Shown here: positions 16,735 through 26,034 of the stretch, piece by piece
How positions within the stretch are numbered: position 1 is the first letter of the stretch
Layout: every line of letters starts with the position of its first letter
Source: Tropicimonas sp033101155
GTDB lineage: Bacteria; Pseudomonadota; Alphaproteobacteria; Rhodobacterales; Rhodobacteraceae
Assembly (NCBI RefSeq): GCF_033101155.1
Contig: NZ_JAWMPX010000005.1
Span: 150,360-214,359 of the forward strand
Direction: 5' to 3'
Length of the DNA: 64,000 nucleotides
Notes under the pieces: model-generated
The model's database searches: none
The model's input: only the letters and a program-made list of their open reading frames with translations
Told to the model about the DNA's origin: nothing
Position numbers and translations under genes: made by a program

Positions 16735-18180
16735 CTAGCCGTGGAAGAGCTGGTAGGACGCCTTCAGGATCGCGTCGGTCTGGGGCACGGCGCGCTTGTA
16801 GACCTTCTCGTTGATCTCGCCGTAGAGGGCCACGTTTTCGGGAATGGGCGCGAACATGTCCCTCGGCCGGACCATGGCTTCGATGGCCTCGACCGGGTCC
16901 TTGTAGAAGCCCAGCGCAAGGGCCGTGCAGATGGCCGCGCCCATGCTGGCCGAACCGTTCACCTCGTTGCGATGGGCCGGCACGCCGAAGACATCGGCGA
17001 AGATCTGCATGAACAGCTCGCCATTGGAGCCACCGCCACTGACGACGATCTTGCTCGGCTCGATCTCGCGTTCGTCGCACATCGCCTGCACATGGTTCCT
17101 CATGGTCATGGCGATGCCTTCGAGCGTCGATCGGAACATGTGGATGCCGGTATGGACGCCGTTGAAGCCGATCATCATGCCGCGTTCATGCGGGCTGTTG
17201 GGACTGGCCAGCCAGTTCAGGATGGTGATCAACCCGTCGCAACCGGGAGCGACCTCCTTTGCCGCGCGCTGGTTCAGCCAGGCTTCGCGCGACAGGCCGC
17301 GCTCTTCCGCTTGCGCGACAACATCGCCGCCCATCAGGTCCATGACCCAGGTCACGGTGGACATGCCGCGCCGGATGCCGCCACTCTCATAGAGGAACTG
17401 ACCGGGCACGGCGCCGGGATTGCTGAAGTAGGACTGCGTGTCGAAGCTGTTCTCCTCCCCGACCATCATCGAGGCGATATAGGTCCCCAGAGACACCAGC
17501 ACGGCGCCGTCATTGAGAATTCCCGCGCCCAGCCCCTCGACGGCCTTGTCATTCGCTGTCGAGACAACGGGAACCCCCTCGGGAATGCCCGTCGCCGCAC
17601 TGGCGGAGGCCGTGACCTGCCCCAGGATCGTGCAGGGATCGACGAGATCGAAGAGCATCTCCCGCGGGGTGGTAAAGGAGGCGAATGTCTCCGCATCCTC
17701 GTGCCAGTCCAGCGTGACCGGATCGATGGGCCAGGGGCCGACATAATTGGCCCGCGTGTCCCTTGTCTGTCCGGTCAGCCGATGGGTGAGATAGCCGGTC
17801 GTGGTGGTCACCCAGCGGACGGTATCATCCTCGTGCTCATAGGGGCGCGAGAGGCGGAGATCCATCCAGTTCTGCACCGGCGCGGCGAGGGTCCCGTCTT
17901 CCCGGATCAGGGTGCGGCAACAGCGGATCGAGCCCAGCCCGACCCCGACGATATCCGCCCGGTCGCCCTCGAACTCCCCGAGTGCTGTCTGGCAGGCCAG
18001 CTGCAGGCTGTCCCAGAGATCGTCATCGGGATGCTCGGCCCGGTTGTCGCCATAGAGATCCATCGGGCGCAGCTTGACCGTGTGCGAACAGATCTGATGC
18101 CCTTCGAGATCGAACAGGGCGACCTTGGTGCTCTGCGTGCCGCCATCGATCGCGAGGATGTATTTTCGTTCCGTACTCAT
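16735..18180 (-). CDS. FGGY-family carbohydrate kinase
   Basis: The 481-residue protein shows the ATPase-fold phosphate loop (LAIDGGTQSTKVALFD), the C-terminal nucleotide site (VVSGGGSNGELFMQIFADVFG) and the second-domain GSASMGAA motif. This is the xylulokinase/glycerol kinase/ribulokinase family, phosphorylating a sugar or polyol with ATP. The exact substrate cannot be read. It is the last gene of the run that starts at the flavin oxidase and lies 22 bases after the SDR gene. Phosphorylation would follow oxidation by the SDR or flavin enzyme. Confidence 0.92.
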   Translation of the reverse strand: MSTERKYILAIDGGTQSTKVALFDLEGHQICSHTVKLRPMDLYGDNRAEHPDDDLWDSLQLACQTALGEFEGDRADIVGVGLGSIRCCRTLIREDGTLAAPVQNWMDLRLSRPYEHEDDTVRWVTTTTGYLTHRLTGQTRDTRANYVGPWPIDPVTLDWHEDAETFASFTTPREMLFDLVDPCTILGQVTASASAATGIPEGVPVVSTANDKAVEGLGAGILNDGAVLVSLGTYIASMMVGEENSFDTQSYFSNPGAVPGQFLYESGGIRRGMSTVTWVMDLMGGDVVAQAEERGLSREAWLNQRAAKEVAPGCDGLITILNWLASPNSPHERGMMIGFNGVHTGIHMFRSTLEGIAMTMRNHVQAMCDEREIEPSKIVVSGGGSNGELFMQIFADVFGVPAHRNEVNGSASMGAAICTALALGFYKDPVEAIEAMVRPRDMFAPIPENVALYGEINEKVYKRAVPQTDAILKASYQLFHG

Positions 18181-18202
18181 TTTGCTGCCTCTCTCCTCCC
18201 GA

Positions 18203-18982
18203 TCAGCGCATCAAGTAACCGCCATCGACCGTCAGGACCGTGCCATTCACGTAATCCGACGCCGGGCTGGCCAGGAACACCGTCGCCCCCATGAGATCCG
18301 CCGTATCGCCCCAGCGATTGGCCGGAATATGCGACAGGATCTCCGCGTTGCGCTTCTCGTCCTTGCGGGTCATCTCGGTCAGCGGGGTCGCGTAATAGCC
18401 CGGCGCGATGGCGTTCACCTGGATGTTGAACTGCGCAAGCTCGTCACACATCGCCTTGGTCAGGCCGACAATCCCGTGCTTGGTCGAGGCATAAGCCGGC
18501 GACCACTGCCCACCGAGGAAGGAATAGAGCGAGCCGATATTGATGATCTTGCCGCTCTTCTGCTCGATCATATGCGGACAGACCTCGTGGATCATCTCGA
18601 AGGCAGCGGTCAGGTTCACCGAGATCATCTTGTCCCACTGCGCGCGGCAGTATTTCCTGACGTCCTTCTCGTTGATCGAGATGCCGGCGCAGTTGATCAG
18701 GATGTCCACACTGCCCCAGGTCGACAGGCATTCATCGACAACCTGCTTGCAGACGCCCTCTTCGGTGATATCGGCCTCTACGAACTTGTAGGCCGCGCCG
18801 CAGGACTCGACCATCTGGCGCGTCGTGCCGTCATCATCCAAGAGGCTCGGCACCAGGACATTGGCCCCCGCCTTGGCAAGCCCTGTCGAGAAAGCCTGCC
18901 CAAGGCCACCATTCCCGCCAGTGACGATCGCGTTCTTCCCCTTCAGCGAGAAGAAGTCCAAACTGAAGTCAGTCGGTTGCAT
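18203..18982 (-). CDS. SDR oxidoreductase (gluconate/deoxygluconate dehydrogenase-like)
   Basis: The 259-residue protein is a classical short-chain dehydrogenase: cofactor motif VTGGNGGLG, INCAGIS, catalytic Ser in NIGSLYS and the YASTKHG Tyr/Lys pair, ending with GTVLTVDGGYLMR. It resembles KduD/gluconate 5-dehydrogenase-type enzymes that interconvert keto and hydroxyl groups of sugar acids with NAD(P). AGGAGCAGGAAA precedes the ATG at 18982. The start overlaps the etfA end by 14 bases, so it is translationally coupled. Confidence 0.92.
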   Translation of the reverse strand: MQPTDFSLDFFSLKGKNAIVTGGNGGLGQAFSTGLAKAGANVLVPSLLDDDGTTRQMVESCGAAYKFVEADITEEGVCKQVVDECLSTWGSVDILINCAGISINEKDVRKYCRAQWDKMISVNLTAAFEMIHEVCPHMIEQKSGKIINIGSLYSFLGGQWSPAYASTKHGIVGLTKAMCDELAQFNIQVNAIAPGYYATPLTEMTRKDEKRNAEILSHIPANRWGDTADLMGATVFLASPASDYVNGTVLTVDGGYLMR

Positions 18983-19922
18983 TTTCCTGCTCCTCCTTGA
19001 TCTTACGAAGCAAATCCTGGGCAAATGCGACAGCGTCTCCCACCACAACCATATCTGCAAGGCTGCAGAGGGGGGCTTTCGCATTCGTGTTGACACAGAT
19101 GATGGTTTCGGCGCCCGCGAGGGCGGCGACATGCTGGCTGGCGCCATGGATGCCCATGGCCATGTAGAGGCGCGGCGCGACCGTCTTGCCGGATTGCCCG
19201 ACCTGAATCCGGCGCGGCGCGATCCCCTGGTTGACGAGCGAACGGCTGGCAGAGACCTGCCCGCCAAGCGCATCGGCGAGGGGCTTCAATTCGTCGATCC
19301 TGCGACCAACACCAGCCCCGGCGGAGACCAGGACGTCGGCGTCGCGAATATCCTGCTCGGTGTTTTCGGTTTTCCGGAGAAGGCGGATGCCGGAGTTACC
19401 GGCGCCCTGCCCTTCACGGTCGAGGAAGCGGGTTGTCCTGTCGGGTTTTCCGGAAGAGCTGAAAACGCGCGGCTGGAGTGTCACCACGGCCGGGGCGCCC
19501 TCGACGGTCTCGATAACGGCCAGATCTCCGTTTCGCGAGACACGCCGCAGGAACCGGACGCTCTGCTCGGAGCGCGTGATCTCCCGCACCTCGGGAATGA
19601 GTGCGGCCTCAATCCGTGCCGCCAGCCGGGGGGCGAGCATGCTGCCCCACTGGCTACCCGGCATTAGGATGCAGGCGAAGCCAAATTCCCGATGCAGCGC
19701 CGCAACGCTCCGCACAAGGGCCGGGATCGCCTCAACGCCCGTGCCCGGCGCCGGGACCGAAACGACCGTATCGAGCCAGCCGGACAGAGCCGCGGCGTCT
19801 CCGCTAGCGACCAGCGCGAAGCTTTCGCAGGGTGCGTCACCGGCGAAGCAGCGCGCCGCTTCCAGCAGGTCCGGGGTCACCCGGGCCTCTGCCTGTTCCG
19901 CAATGACGAGAACCCGGCGCAT
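18969..19922 (-). CDS. etfA: Electron transfer flavoprotein alpha subunit
   Basis: The 317-residue protein carries the EtfA C-terminal FAD domain (ADVLVSAGAGVG, SASRSLVNQG, VGQSGKTVAPRLYMAMGIHGASQH-type and a final IICVNTNAKAPL). Its N-terminal domain is shorter and less conserved. EtfAB carries electrons from flavin dehydrogenases to ETF-quinone oxidoreductase, or bifurcates. This copy lies inside a sugar-type operon, not beside beta-oxidation genes, and is probably dedicated to the flavin oxidase at 22215. GAGGG precedes the ATG, and etfB ends one base upstream. Confidence 0.93.
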   Translation of the reverse strand: MRRVLVIAEQAEARVTPDLLEAARCFAGDAPCESFALVASGDAAALSGWLDTVVSVPAPGTGVEAIPALVRSVAALHREFGFACILMPGSQWGSMLAPRLAARIEAALIPEVREITRSEQSVRFLRRVSRNGDLAVIETVEGAPAVVTLQPRVFSSSGKPDRTTRFLDREGQGAGNSGIRLLRKTENTEQDIRDADVLVSAGAGVGRRIDELKPLADALGGQVSASRSLVNQGIAPRRIQVGQSGKTVAPRLYMAMGIHGASQHVAALAGAETIICVNTNAKAPLCSLADMVVVGDAVAFAQDLLRKIKEEQENATD

Positions 19923-19923
19923 C

Positions 19924-20712
19924 TCAGAGAATCCCTCTTTGCTTCAAAAAGCCATGGACCCGCTCGACGCCCATCGCATCGGCATCGACGATCTCGGGCG
20001 CGCGATCTTGCCTGTTTGCCGCATGAAGCGTCACGGTCCGGCTCGACGCCGCTGCGGCCCCGACCTCCTCCGGCGCGAATTTCAGGTCCCGGTTGTCCAG
20101 TGCGACGATCCTCTCCGAGACATCCCGCCTTTGTTCCTTCAGGCGCGGATAAGGCAGACGGTAGCCGCTGCGCTCCGAGAGGCCGAGAATGGCCGGAAAA
20201 TCGACCGCGTAGCGGCGCACGAACGCCCCGTCCTCGGTCTCGACGACAGCACCGGTGGCGGAGAAGGCCGCCTCCTCGACGCTGCGGATGAAGGGCAGGT
20301 GATTGATCTCCAGCAATTCGGCGAGCTGCGGCGGCAGACAGGCTGCGCCGCCCTCAACGGTCTGGCTGCCCGCGAGGATGCAGTCATACGCGCGGGCTTC
20401 AAGCGCCCTGGCTATGATCCTTGCTTCGGTCAAACTGTCGCTTCCTTGATAGAGTGTGTTTTTGATGAGGATGACGCGGTTCGCGCCAACCCGTGCAATA
20501 TCTTCCGCCAGCGCGGTCGCCGGCTTTTCCGTCAGGATGAGCACATCGACCTGTGTCTCCGGGCGGTGTCTCTTGATCTCGAGAGCGAAGCCGATGGCGC
20601 TGGCATCGTCGGGATGCAACCGCGCCGCCGGTGTGTCCCGGATGGGGACTTGGGGCTCCTGATCGGAGCTGACACCATCCGGGACGGGTTTAGTGATGCA
20701 GACCAGCTTCAT
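19924..20712 (-). CDS. etfB: Electron transfer flavoprotein beta subunit
   Basis: The 262-residue protein begins MKLVCITKPVPD, the EtfB signature. It keeps the nucleotide-domain pattern (DDASAIGFALEIK, VGANRVILIKN, ARALEARAYDCILAGSQTVEGG). It is the partner of the adjacent EtfA (one-base gap). EtfB binds AMP in ordinary ETF or a redox-active FAD in bifurcating ETF; I cannot decide between these. The MFS gene ends 4 bases upstream, so the run is one transcript. Confidence 0.92.
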   Translation of the reverse strand: MKLVCITKPVPDGVSSDQEPQVPIRDTPAARLHPDDASAIGFALEIKRHRPETQVDVLILTEKPATALAEDIARVGANRVILIKNTLYQGSDSLTEARIIARALEARAYDCILAGSQTVEGGAACLPPQLAELLEINHLPFIRSVEEAAFSATGAVVETEDGAFVRRYAVDFPAILGLSERSGYRLPYPRLKEQRRDVSERIVALDNRDLKFAPEEVGAAAASSRTVTLHAANRQDRAPEIVDADAMGVERVHGFLKQRGIL

Positions 20713-20716
20713 CAGC

Positions 20717-22021
20717 CTATTCCGCGATCACCTGTGCGGCAGCTGCGGATTGCGCCTTCTCGGCACTGTGCAGCCAGTTGAACACCAGTGCGAGGATCGC
20801 ACCGACAACACCGAGCATGGCGCTGACCAGGAAATAGGCCGTGTAGCCGCCAGTATCGCCATAGGTGGTCCACAGGTAGGAGTTGAGCTGCGGCAGGATG
20901 ATATCCGGCAGGTAACCGACCAGGGAGATCAAGCCGATGGCCGATCCCATCATCACGGCGTCGATGCCCGCCGAGCCCAGCAGCGACCAGTAGGTGCCGC
21001 GGATGGCGTAGAGAAAGCCGCCAAGGACGATGATCAAGACAGAGAACAACATCGGCGACATGGTGATGGGCAGGATCGCGATCAACACCAGGAAGGCAGC
21101 CGCCCCCAGCGTGGCGCCACAGATCGTGTAGGGCCGCCCATAGCGGTCCGCCAGGAAGCCGCCGATGAAGCCGCCCACCGGGCGCATCCACAGCACGATG
21201 GCCGTAACCGTGCCGACCGTGACCGCATCCATGCCGATATTGGTCTGCAGGAAGCCGCCGAGATAGTAGACGGTCCAGAACACGGCGTAGCCCATGAAGA
21301 TGATGCTGCCCATCAGGTAGACATACTTGTTCTTCAGGAGCTTGCCGAGATCGGAGAAGCGGAACTTGGTTGCCTCATCCGCCTGGGTGCCTTCCTCGGC
21401 ATGTTCGGCCAGCTGCTTGTCGTTCTCGACGAAGAGTATGATCAGGATCGCGGCGGCGCCGACGATGGCGGAATAGAGGTTGATGACGGCAACCAGCGCA
21501 TCGTGCTTGTCGGCGATTTCGACGCTCGAGCCAAGGATCGAAGCGAAGATCGCAAGACCGATCGTGCCCATCAGCGCTTCAACCACGCCGCGTCCACCGT
21601 CGAGAATGCCGAAGAAGCGTCCCTCCTCGGAGGCCCGCGAGAGCATCTTCACCAGCTTCAGATGCGAACTCCAGAAGGTGAAGACAGAGAAGAAACCCCA
21701 CAGGAAGAAGATCGTCCGGACCGAGGATTCCCCAGGCACCGTGCCGAACCAGAAGCCGCAGAGCGACACGCCCAGAAGCGAGATGCCGATCAGCCATTTG
21801 GCGGGGAGCTTGTCGCTGAGCAAGCCGCTGGGCAGGTAGCCGATGATATAGGCCAGGCCCAGGACGGAATAGAAATTGTTCAGGCTGGTCAACTCAAGGT
21901 TGAACACTTCCAGGATCGTCTCCTGGTAGTTCGTCCTCAGATAGATCACCGGGTAAATTGCCCCGGCGGCGATCACCACAAGGAAGAACTGAAAGTAACG
22001 CCGATAGTTCCCTTTAGACAT
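20717..22021 (-). CDS. MFS transporter
   Basis: The 434-residue protein has about 12 membrane helices with an MFS loop 2-3 signature (LPSGLLSDKLPAKWLIG) and its second-half echo (GGFLADRYGRPYTI). The central loop (about 190-225) is acidic. It is probably the importer of the compound degraded by this operon. AGGAGGAGA in front of the ATG at 22021 fixes the start. A 193-base gap with a stable hairpin separates it from the upstream oxidase gene, which may adjust expression within the transcript. Confidence 0.9.
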   Translation of the reverse strand: MSKGNYRRYFQFFLVVIAAGAIYPVIYLRTNYQETILEVFNLELTSLNNFYSVLGLAYIIGYLPSGLLSDKLPAKWLIGISLLGVSLCGFWFGTVPGESSVRTIFFLWGFFSVFTFWSSHLKLVKMLSRASEEGRFFGILDGGRGVVEALMGTIGLAIFASILGSSVEIADKHDALVAVINLYSAIVGAAAILIILFVENDKQLAEHAEEGTQADEATKFRFSDLGKLLKNKYVYLMGSIIFMGYAVFWTVYYLGGFLQTNIGMDAVTVGTVTAIVLWMRPVGGFIGGFLADRYGRPYTICGATLGAAAFLVLIAILPITMSPMLFSVLIIVLGGFLYAIRGTYWSLLGSAGIDAVMMGSAIGLISLVGYLPDIILPQLNSYLWTTYGDTGGYTAYFLVSAMLGVVGAILALVFNWLHSAEKAQSAAAAQVIAE

Positions 22022-22168
22022 AGGTCTCCTCCTGACTCGTATGCATGCATGGACCAGCCGGCAAACCGGGTTCCCGACATTGTCTGCCGGACCATTTGGT
22101 GGGGGGGTATCAAGGGCGTCCGAAGCTTTTCCTCCATCGCTTCGGGCACCCGGATGGGCAGGGAGCGT

Positions 22169-22202
22169 CTCCGGTCGGGCCGTCGTTTCGGACCGACCGG
22201 AG
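22169..22202 (-). other. Stable hairpin between the oxidase and MFS genes
   Basis: A 13-bp stem (22169-22181 with 22190-22202, one mismatch) lies just after the oxidase stop. No T-tract follows on the minus strand, so it is more likely a processing or mRNA-stability element, or a leaky terminator, than a full stop. Confidence 0.55.
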
Positions 22203-22214
22203 CGTCCGGGACGC

Positions 22215-23696
22215 CTAGTCTTCCTGGTAGATGTATTTGCGGATCTCATCCGCCGGGAAGATGGTTCCGTGGTTCATGATGCCGTTCGGATCGAAGGCGT
22301 CCTTGAGCTTTTCGAGCATGTAGAAGGCGGTGCCGTGCTCATCTTTCGTCCACTCGCTGCGGAACTTGCCGATACCGTGGTGATGGCACATGGAGCCGCC
22401 ATGTTTCAGCGTCTCTTCGACGATGATCTTCTGGATCGGGTGGTGATAGACGAGCAGCTCGTCTTCCGGCGCGCAGTGGATCTTGTAGTTGTAGACGAAG
22501 TACATATTGGTGCCGTTGAGATAGCTGTGGGACGAGTGCCCCCCCAACATGGTCAGGTCCTCGGCCCGCTCGAACTCGGCCTTCACCCGCGCCATGACGG
22601 CATCATAGATCTTCGGGATGGTCTCCCAGTCGGCCGAGATCTCTGTCGTGTAGCCGGCATGGGAATCGCTGGTCCGCATCTCTTCGAACTCGTCGTCGAT
22701 GTCCTGCTGCGACCAGTTGAGATTGTCGAACCAGTCGCTGATGAACTGGCTGTCGACCTGGCTCAGGATTCCGTCCTGATGCGTCTTGACGGCCTCTTCG
22801 ATCGCCTCCCCGGTGGCATCCGCAATGCCCTTTGGCCCCTCGGCCATGAAGAGCAACACGCATTTGCCGTCATGGAAGTGATAGAAATGCTGGGCCGCAT
22901 CCTCCTCGGAATAGACCCGCGCGACGGAGGGCCGGAAGCCATTGACCATGACCTCGCGCAGCACCTTCAACCCGCTTTCCACGTCCTTCACGAGATAGCC
23001 GTAGAACTTGTTGTTTTCCGGGAAGTATTTGAAGATCTTCACGGTTACTTCGGTGATGTAGCAGAGCGCGCCCTCATTGCCGATCACGATGTGGCGGATA
23101 TCCGGGCCACCGGCTCGGCGCGAGACGTTCTTCACCCGCGAGATGTGGCCATCGGGGAAAACACATTCCAGCCCGACCACCATGTCCTCGATGCCGCCAT
23201 AGAGCGTCGAGAACTGGCCGATGCTGCGCGTCGCGACGAGGCCGCCAAACTTGGCAACCGGCTTGGATTGCGGCGAGTGGCCTGTCGTGTAGCCGATCTT
23301 GCGCAGCTCGTCTTCGAGCACCTGCAAAGGCACGCCGGCCTCGACCGTTGCCTGGCTGTTATAGGGGTCGATCTTGATAATCTTGTCGAGTTTGAGCGTG
23401 TCGACAACGAGCGTGATGTCTTTCCAGTTCTCAAGCCCGCCTTCCGTCGCCGTCATGCCCGCACGGGGGATAACATTGATCCCGTTCTCATTGCAGAACT
23501 GCAGGATCGCGCTGACCTCTTCCGCGTTGGCGGGATAGACGATCCCGATCGGCGCCGGGACATCCAGCGCCTTGCGGGTCTTGGCGAATTTCTTGTAGCG
23601 GTCGGCAGACGCCTCGTAGAGATCTGCCTCGTTGGTGTTGATCTGATCTGGAGAGACGATCTCCCCCAGCTGTTCCAAGACTGCGTGCGCGTCCAA
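22215..23696 (-). CDS. FAD-linked oxidase/dehydrogenase, VAO family (TTG start)
   Basis: The 493-residue protein has the FAD-binding type 4 domain (about 50-225: VIPRAGMTATEGG, TVEAGVPLQVLEDELRKIG, SIGQFSTLYGGIEDMVVG) and an FAD-oxidase C-terminal domain. The latter ends with the HHHGIGK motif seen in alkyl-DHAP synthase, D-lactate and D-2-hydroxyacid dehydrogenases. It probably oxidises a hydroxyacid or polyol and passes electrons to the co-encoded ETF. The start is TTG at 23696: GGAGGA sits six bases upstream and no ATG lies at the right place. It heads the operon, divergent from rpiR. Confidence 0.9.
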   Translation of the reverse strand: MDAHAVLEQLGEIVSPDQINTNEADLYEASADRYKKFAKTRKALDVPAPIGIVYPANAEEVSAILQFCNENGINVIPRAGMTATEGGLENWKDITLVVDTLKLDKIIKIDPYNSQATVEAGVPLQVLEDELRKIGYTTGHSPQSKPVAKFGGLVATRSIGQFSTLYGGIEDMVVGLECVFPDGHISRVKNVSRRAGGPDIRHIVIGNEGALCYITEVTVKIFKYFPENNKFYGYLVKDVESGLKVLREVMVNGFRPSVARVYSEEDAAQHFYHFHDGKCVLLFMAEGPKGIADATGEAIEEAVKTHQDGILSQVDSQFISDWFDNLNWSQQDIDDEFEEMRTSDSHAGYTTEISADWETIPKIYDAVMARVKAEFERAEDLTMLGGHSSHSYLNGTNMYFVYNYKIHCAPEDELLVYHHPIQKIIVEETLKHGGSMCHHHGIGKFRSEWTKDEHGTAFYMLEKLKDAFDPNGIMNHGTIFPADEIRKYIYQED

Positions 23697-23718
23697 GATA
23701 AATCCTCCGGCAAGATAT

Positions 23719-23730
23719 GGAAAACTTTCC
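23719..23730. promoter_or_regulatory. Candidate RpiR operator, copy 1
   Basis: A 12-base palindrome GGAAA-N2-TTTCC lies 23 bases upstream of the oxidase TTG start. A matching copy is at 23846-23857. An identical half-site in both divergent promoters points to the RpiR regulator encoded next door. Confidence 0.55.
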
Positions 23731-23845
23731 ATTCTTTCGGGAAAACATATGCCGTAAATCGATGATTCTGTCAAGATTTGAGCGATTACTTTCCATTTAT
23801 TGGCATCACTTTCCGCATTTTCGGAAATTTTTGAACATTTGACTT

Positions 23846-23857
23846 GGAAAGATTTCC
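23846..23857. promoter_or_regulatory. Candidate RpiR operator, copy 2
   Basis: This is the second GGAAA-N2-TTTCC palindrome, 68 bases before the rpiR-type gene. Related imperfect motifs (TTTCCG...CGGAAA) lie between the two at about 23809-23827, in an AT-rich 228-base divergent promoter region. Confidence 0.55.
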
Positions 23858-23924
23858 ATTTCATTTGCATTTCTCGACACAAGACCACAATATCTGGATC
23901 GACCCCGGGAGGAGGAGCCTGCAG

Positions 23925-24632
23925 ATGATCCGGATAGATTTCGACGCCCTGAATCCTCTGGAGCGAAAGATCCACGCAACTCTCAAAGCGGAAAGCGAAG
24001 GCGTCGAGGCGATCCCTATCGCCGAAGCGGCGCGGCTCTGCAGCTGTTCGCCCTCCAAGATCTCCAAGTTCAGCAAGAAACTCGGCTTCAATTCCTATCG
24101 CCAGTATCTCGATTTTCTCTATGACCGGGTGGCGCCCGAGGTGGTGCAGACATCCGAGCTGGCGCGGCTTGCCCATTTCATCGAGGGTTTCGACAACAGC
24201 AAGGTCGACGCATTGGTCGAGCTGATCGGCACGCACGACAAGCTGATGTTGCTCGGCTATGGCCCGTCCTTCCATTGCGCCGAGTATTTCGAATACAGGC
24301 TCAAGACCTGCACCGGGAAGATGGTCGTGGCCGTGGCCGACGAGTTGCTGGCCACGTCCATGACCGACGAGAACACCCTGCTGCTTGTCCTGACCGTTAC
24401 GGGCAGTTTCAAACCCTTCGACGACGTCTATCACGACACCGTGGAAAAGGGCGGCGAGATGGCCCTCATCGTCGAGGAATACAATCCCGACCTGATCGAG
24501 AGATACGGCAAGGTCTTCTGCCTGACCGACCAGGTTCAATGCTCCGAGTTGCAACCCTTCGAGAAGAACAGGACCGTGCTCTTCATCTTCCTCGAAGAGG
24601 TCGTCCGGAAACTGATGCGCCCGCCACGTTGA
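23925..24632 (+). CDS. RpiR-family transcriptional regulator with SIS domain
   Basis: The 235-residue protein has an N-terminal RpiR helix-turn-helix (about 10-75: IPIAEAARLCSCSPSKISKFSKKLGFNSYRQ) and a SIS sugar-isomerase-fold sensor domain (about 95-225). The latter's usual phosphosugar loop is represented by LLGYGPSFHCAEYFEYRL. Such regulators sense phosphosugars. GGAGGAG before the ATG at 23925 fixes the start over an in-frame ATG at 23844. It is divergent from the oxidase/ETF/MFS operon and is its likely regulator. Confidence 0.9.
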   Translation: MIRIDFDALNPLERKIHATLKAESEGVEAIPIAEAARLCSCSPSKISKFSKKLGFNSYRQYLDFLYDRVAPEVVQTSELARLAHFIEGFDNSKVDALVELIGTHDKLMLLGYGPSFHCAEYFEYRLKTCTGKMVVAVADELLATSMTDENTLLLVLTVTGSFKPFDDVYHDTVEKGGEMALIVEEYNPDLIERYGKVFCLTDQVQCSELQPFEKNRTVLFIFLEEVVRKLMRPPR

Positions 24633-24669
24633 GCGGGTCGCAACGGCTGGTGCCGAACACCCGCCCGGC

Positions 24670-26034
24670 TCAGTCGATGCGCACGCCCTGCGCCGTCAGG
24701 GTCGCCTGCAGGGAGGCGATGTCGAGCGCGTCAAAGCCCACATCGGCCTTTGCCGCCAGCGCAGCCGCCGTCCCCGCCCCCTGCCCCGTCACCGCGCAAC
24801 ACATCATGTTGCGCATCGTCGTATGCGCGATCACGTCGGCCGAGATGCAGCGCCCGGCGACGATGAGATTCTCGACCCGCTGCGGCAGCTGGCAGCCATA
24901 GGGGATCTGGTAGTAGCGCCCGGTGGTCGGCAGGATCAGGTAGCCGCTGCCGTCAATGAATTCGGGAAAGATACCGATGGAATCGGCGCAACGGCCCTGG
25001 TTGAGGACGTGTTCCTTCGAGACCCGGACCTTGCCCTGGATCAGGCGGGACTCGCGCGTACCAAGCGTCATCCCGAAGGTCCGCAGGCGCGCGTTTTCGA
25101 AACCGGGCACATAATGGCGCAGCGCGTCGATGGCCCAGATCGCCTGCTGGCGCCCCTCGATCTCCGCGCGCGTGATGTCGCGCACATTCGTACTGTCAAA
25201 GCCGAAGGCATAGACCATGTTGAGCTGGAGCGCCTCGCCGGCATCCGTGAAGCTCGACCAAGTGCCGGCGATGGATTGTGCATTGCCCGGAATGATGCCG
25301 TCCGCATGGGCGCGGGTGAAGACCTCCTCCATGTAGGGGCTGAACATGTCATCTTCCTTCTCGTCGGTGATGACATCCCAGTTCTTGCCCCAATCGGCAT
25401 AGGTTGGCTTGAGTTCGGTCTCCACGAAGCGGTTGAACCGCGCCACGTCGATCCCGGCGCAGGTGAACATGACCGTCACGCCCATCAGGTCCTTCTTCTC
25501 GCGCTTGGTATAGGGGGCGCCCGCCTTGTGGACGACATCGGCATCGCCGGTACAATCGACAATGCGACGGGCAAGTACGGCGCGCCGGCCGGATTTGCCC
25601 TCGACAATCACGCCCCTGAGGGCATCGCCCTCCTTGATCACGTCCACGACGAGGGAATGCAGCAGCGGCGTGACGCCAGCCTCAACGATCATTCGGTCGG
25701 CGACGTATTTGAACCCCTCGGTATCGATCACCTCGGATCTGGATTGCGGCTCGGGCCGGGTAAAGCCCAGCGCCTTGGCGCGACGCTCGTATTCCCGGCC
25801 GATCCCCTCGCAATCCACCGTGCCCTCGTGCCGATACCAGGCGAAGCTTTCCACGCCGACCTGCGTCAGCACACCACCGAAACAGCCGTATCTTTCGAGC
25901 AGGACTGTCCTTGCCCCTGTCCGTGCGGAGGCAATTGCAGCGGTCAGGCCGGCTGGACCGCTGCCCACGACAAGAACCTCTGTCTCCAACAGGACCGGCG
26001 TCTCACGTCCTGGTTCAGTGATGGCGTTCGTCAT
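24670..26034 (-). CDS. FAD-dependent oxidoreductase (FAD_oxidored family)
   Basis: The 454-residue protein starts with a Rossmann FAD motif (VLVVGSGPAGLTAAIASARTG...LLERYGCFGG). It continues with a long substrate domain and a C-terminal FAD block (VENLIVAGRCISADVIAHTTMRNM..CAVTGQGAG). The family covers poorly characterised flavin enzymes often found in sugar or polyol clusters. It converges on the rpiR-type gene and may be a further step of the same pathway. No signal peptide is seen. Confidence 0.85.
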   Translation of the reverse strand: MTNAITEPGRETPVLLETEVLVVGSGPAGLTAAIASARTGARTVLLERYGCFGGVLTQVGVESFAWYRHEGTVDCEGIGREYERRAKALGFTRPEPQSRSEVIDTEGFKYVADRMIVEAGVTPLLHSLVVDVIKEGDALRGVIVEGKSGRRAVLARRIVDCTGDADVVHKAGAPYTKREKKDLMGVTVMFTCAGIDVARFNRFVETELKPTYADWGKNWDVITDEKEDDMFSPYMEEVFTRAHADGIIPGNAQSIAGTWSSFTDAGEALQLNMVYAFGFDSTNVRDITRAEIEGRQQAIWAIDALRHYVPGFENARLRTFGMTLGTRESRLIQGKVRVSKEHVLNQGRCADSIGIFPEFIDGSGYLILPTTGRYYQIPYGCQLPQRVENLIVAGRCISADVIAHTTMRNMMCCAVTGQGAGTAAALAAKADVGFDALDIASLQATLTAQGVRID

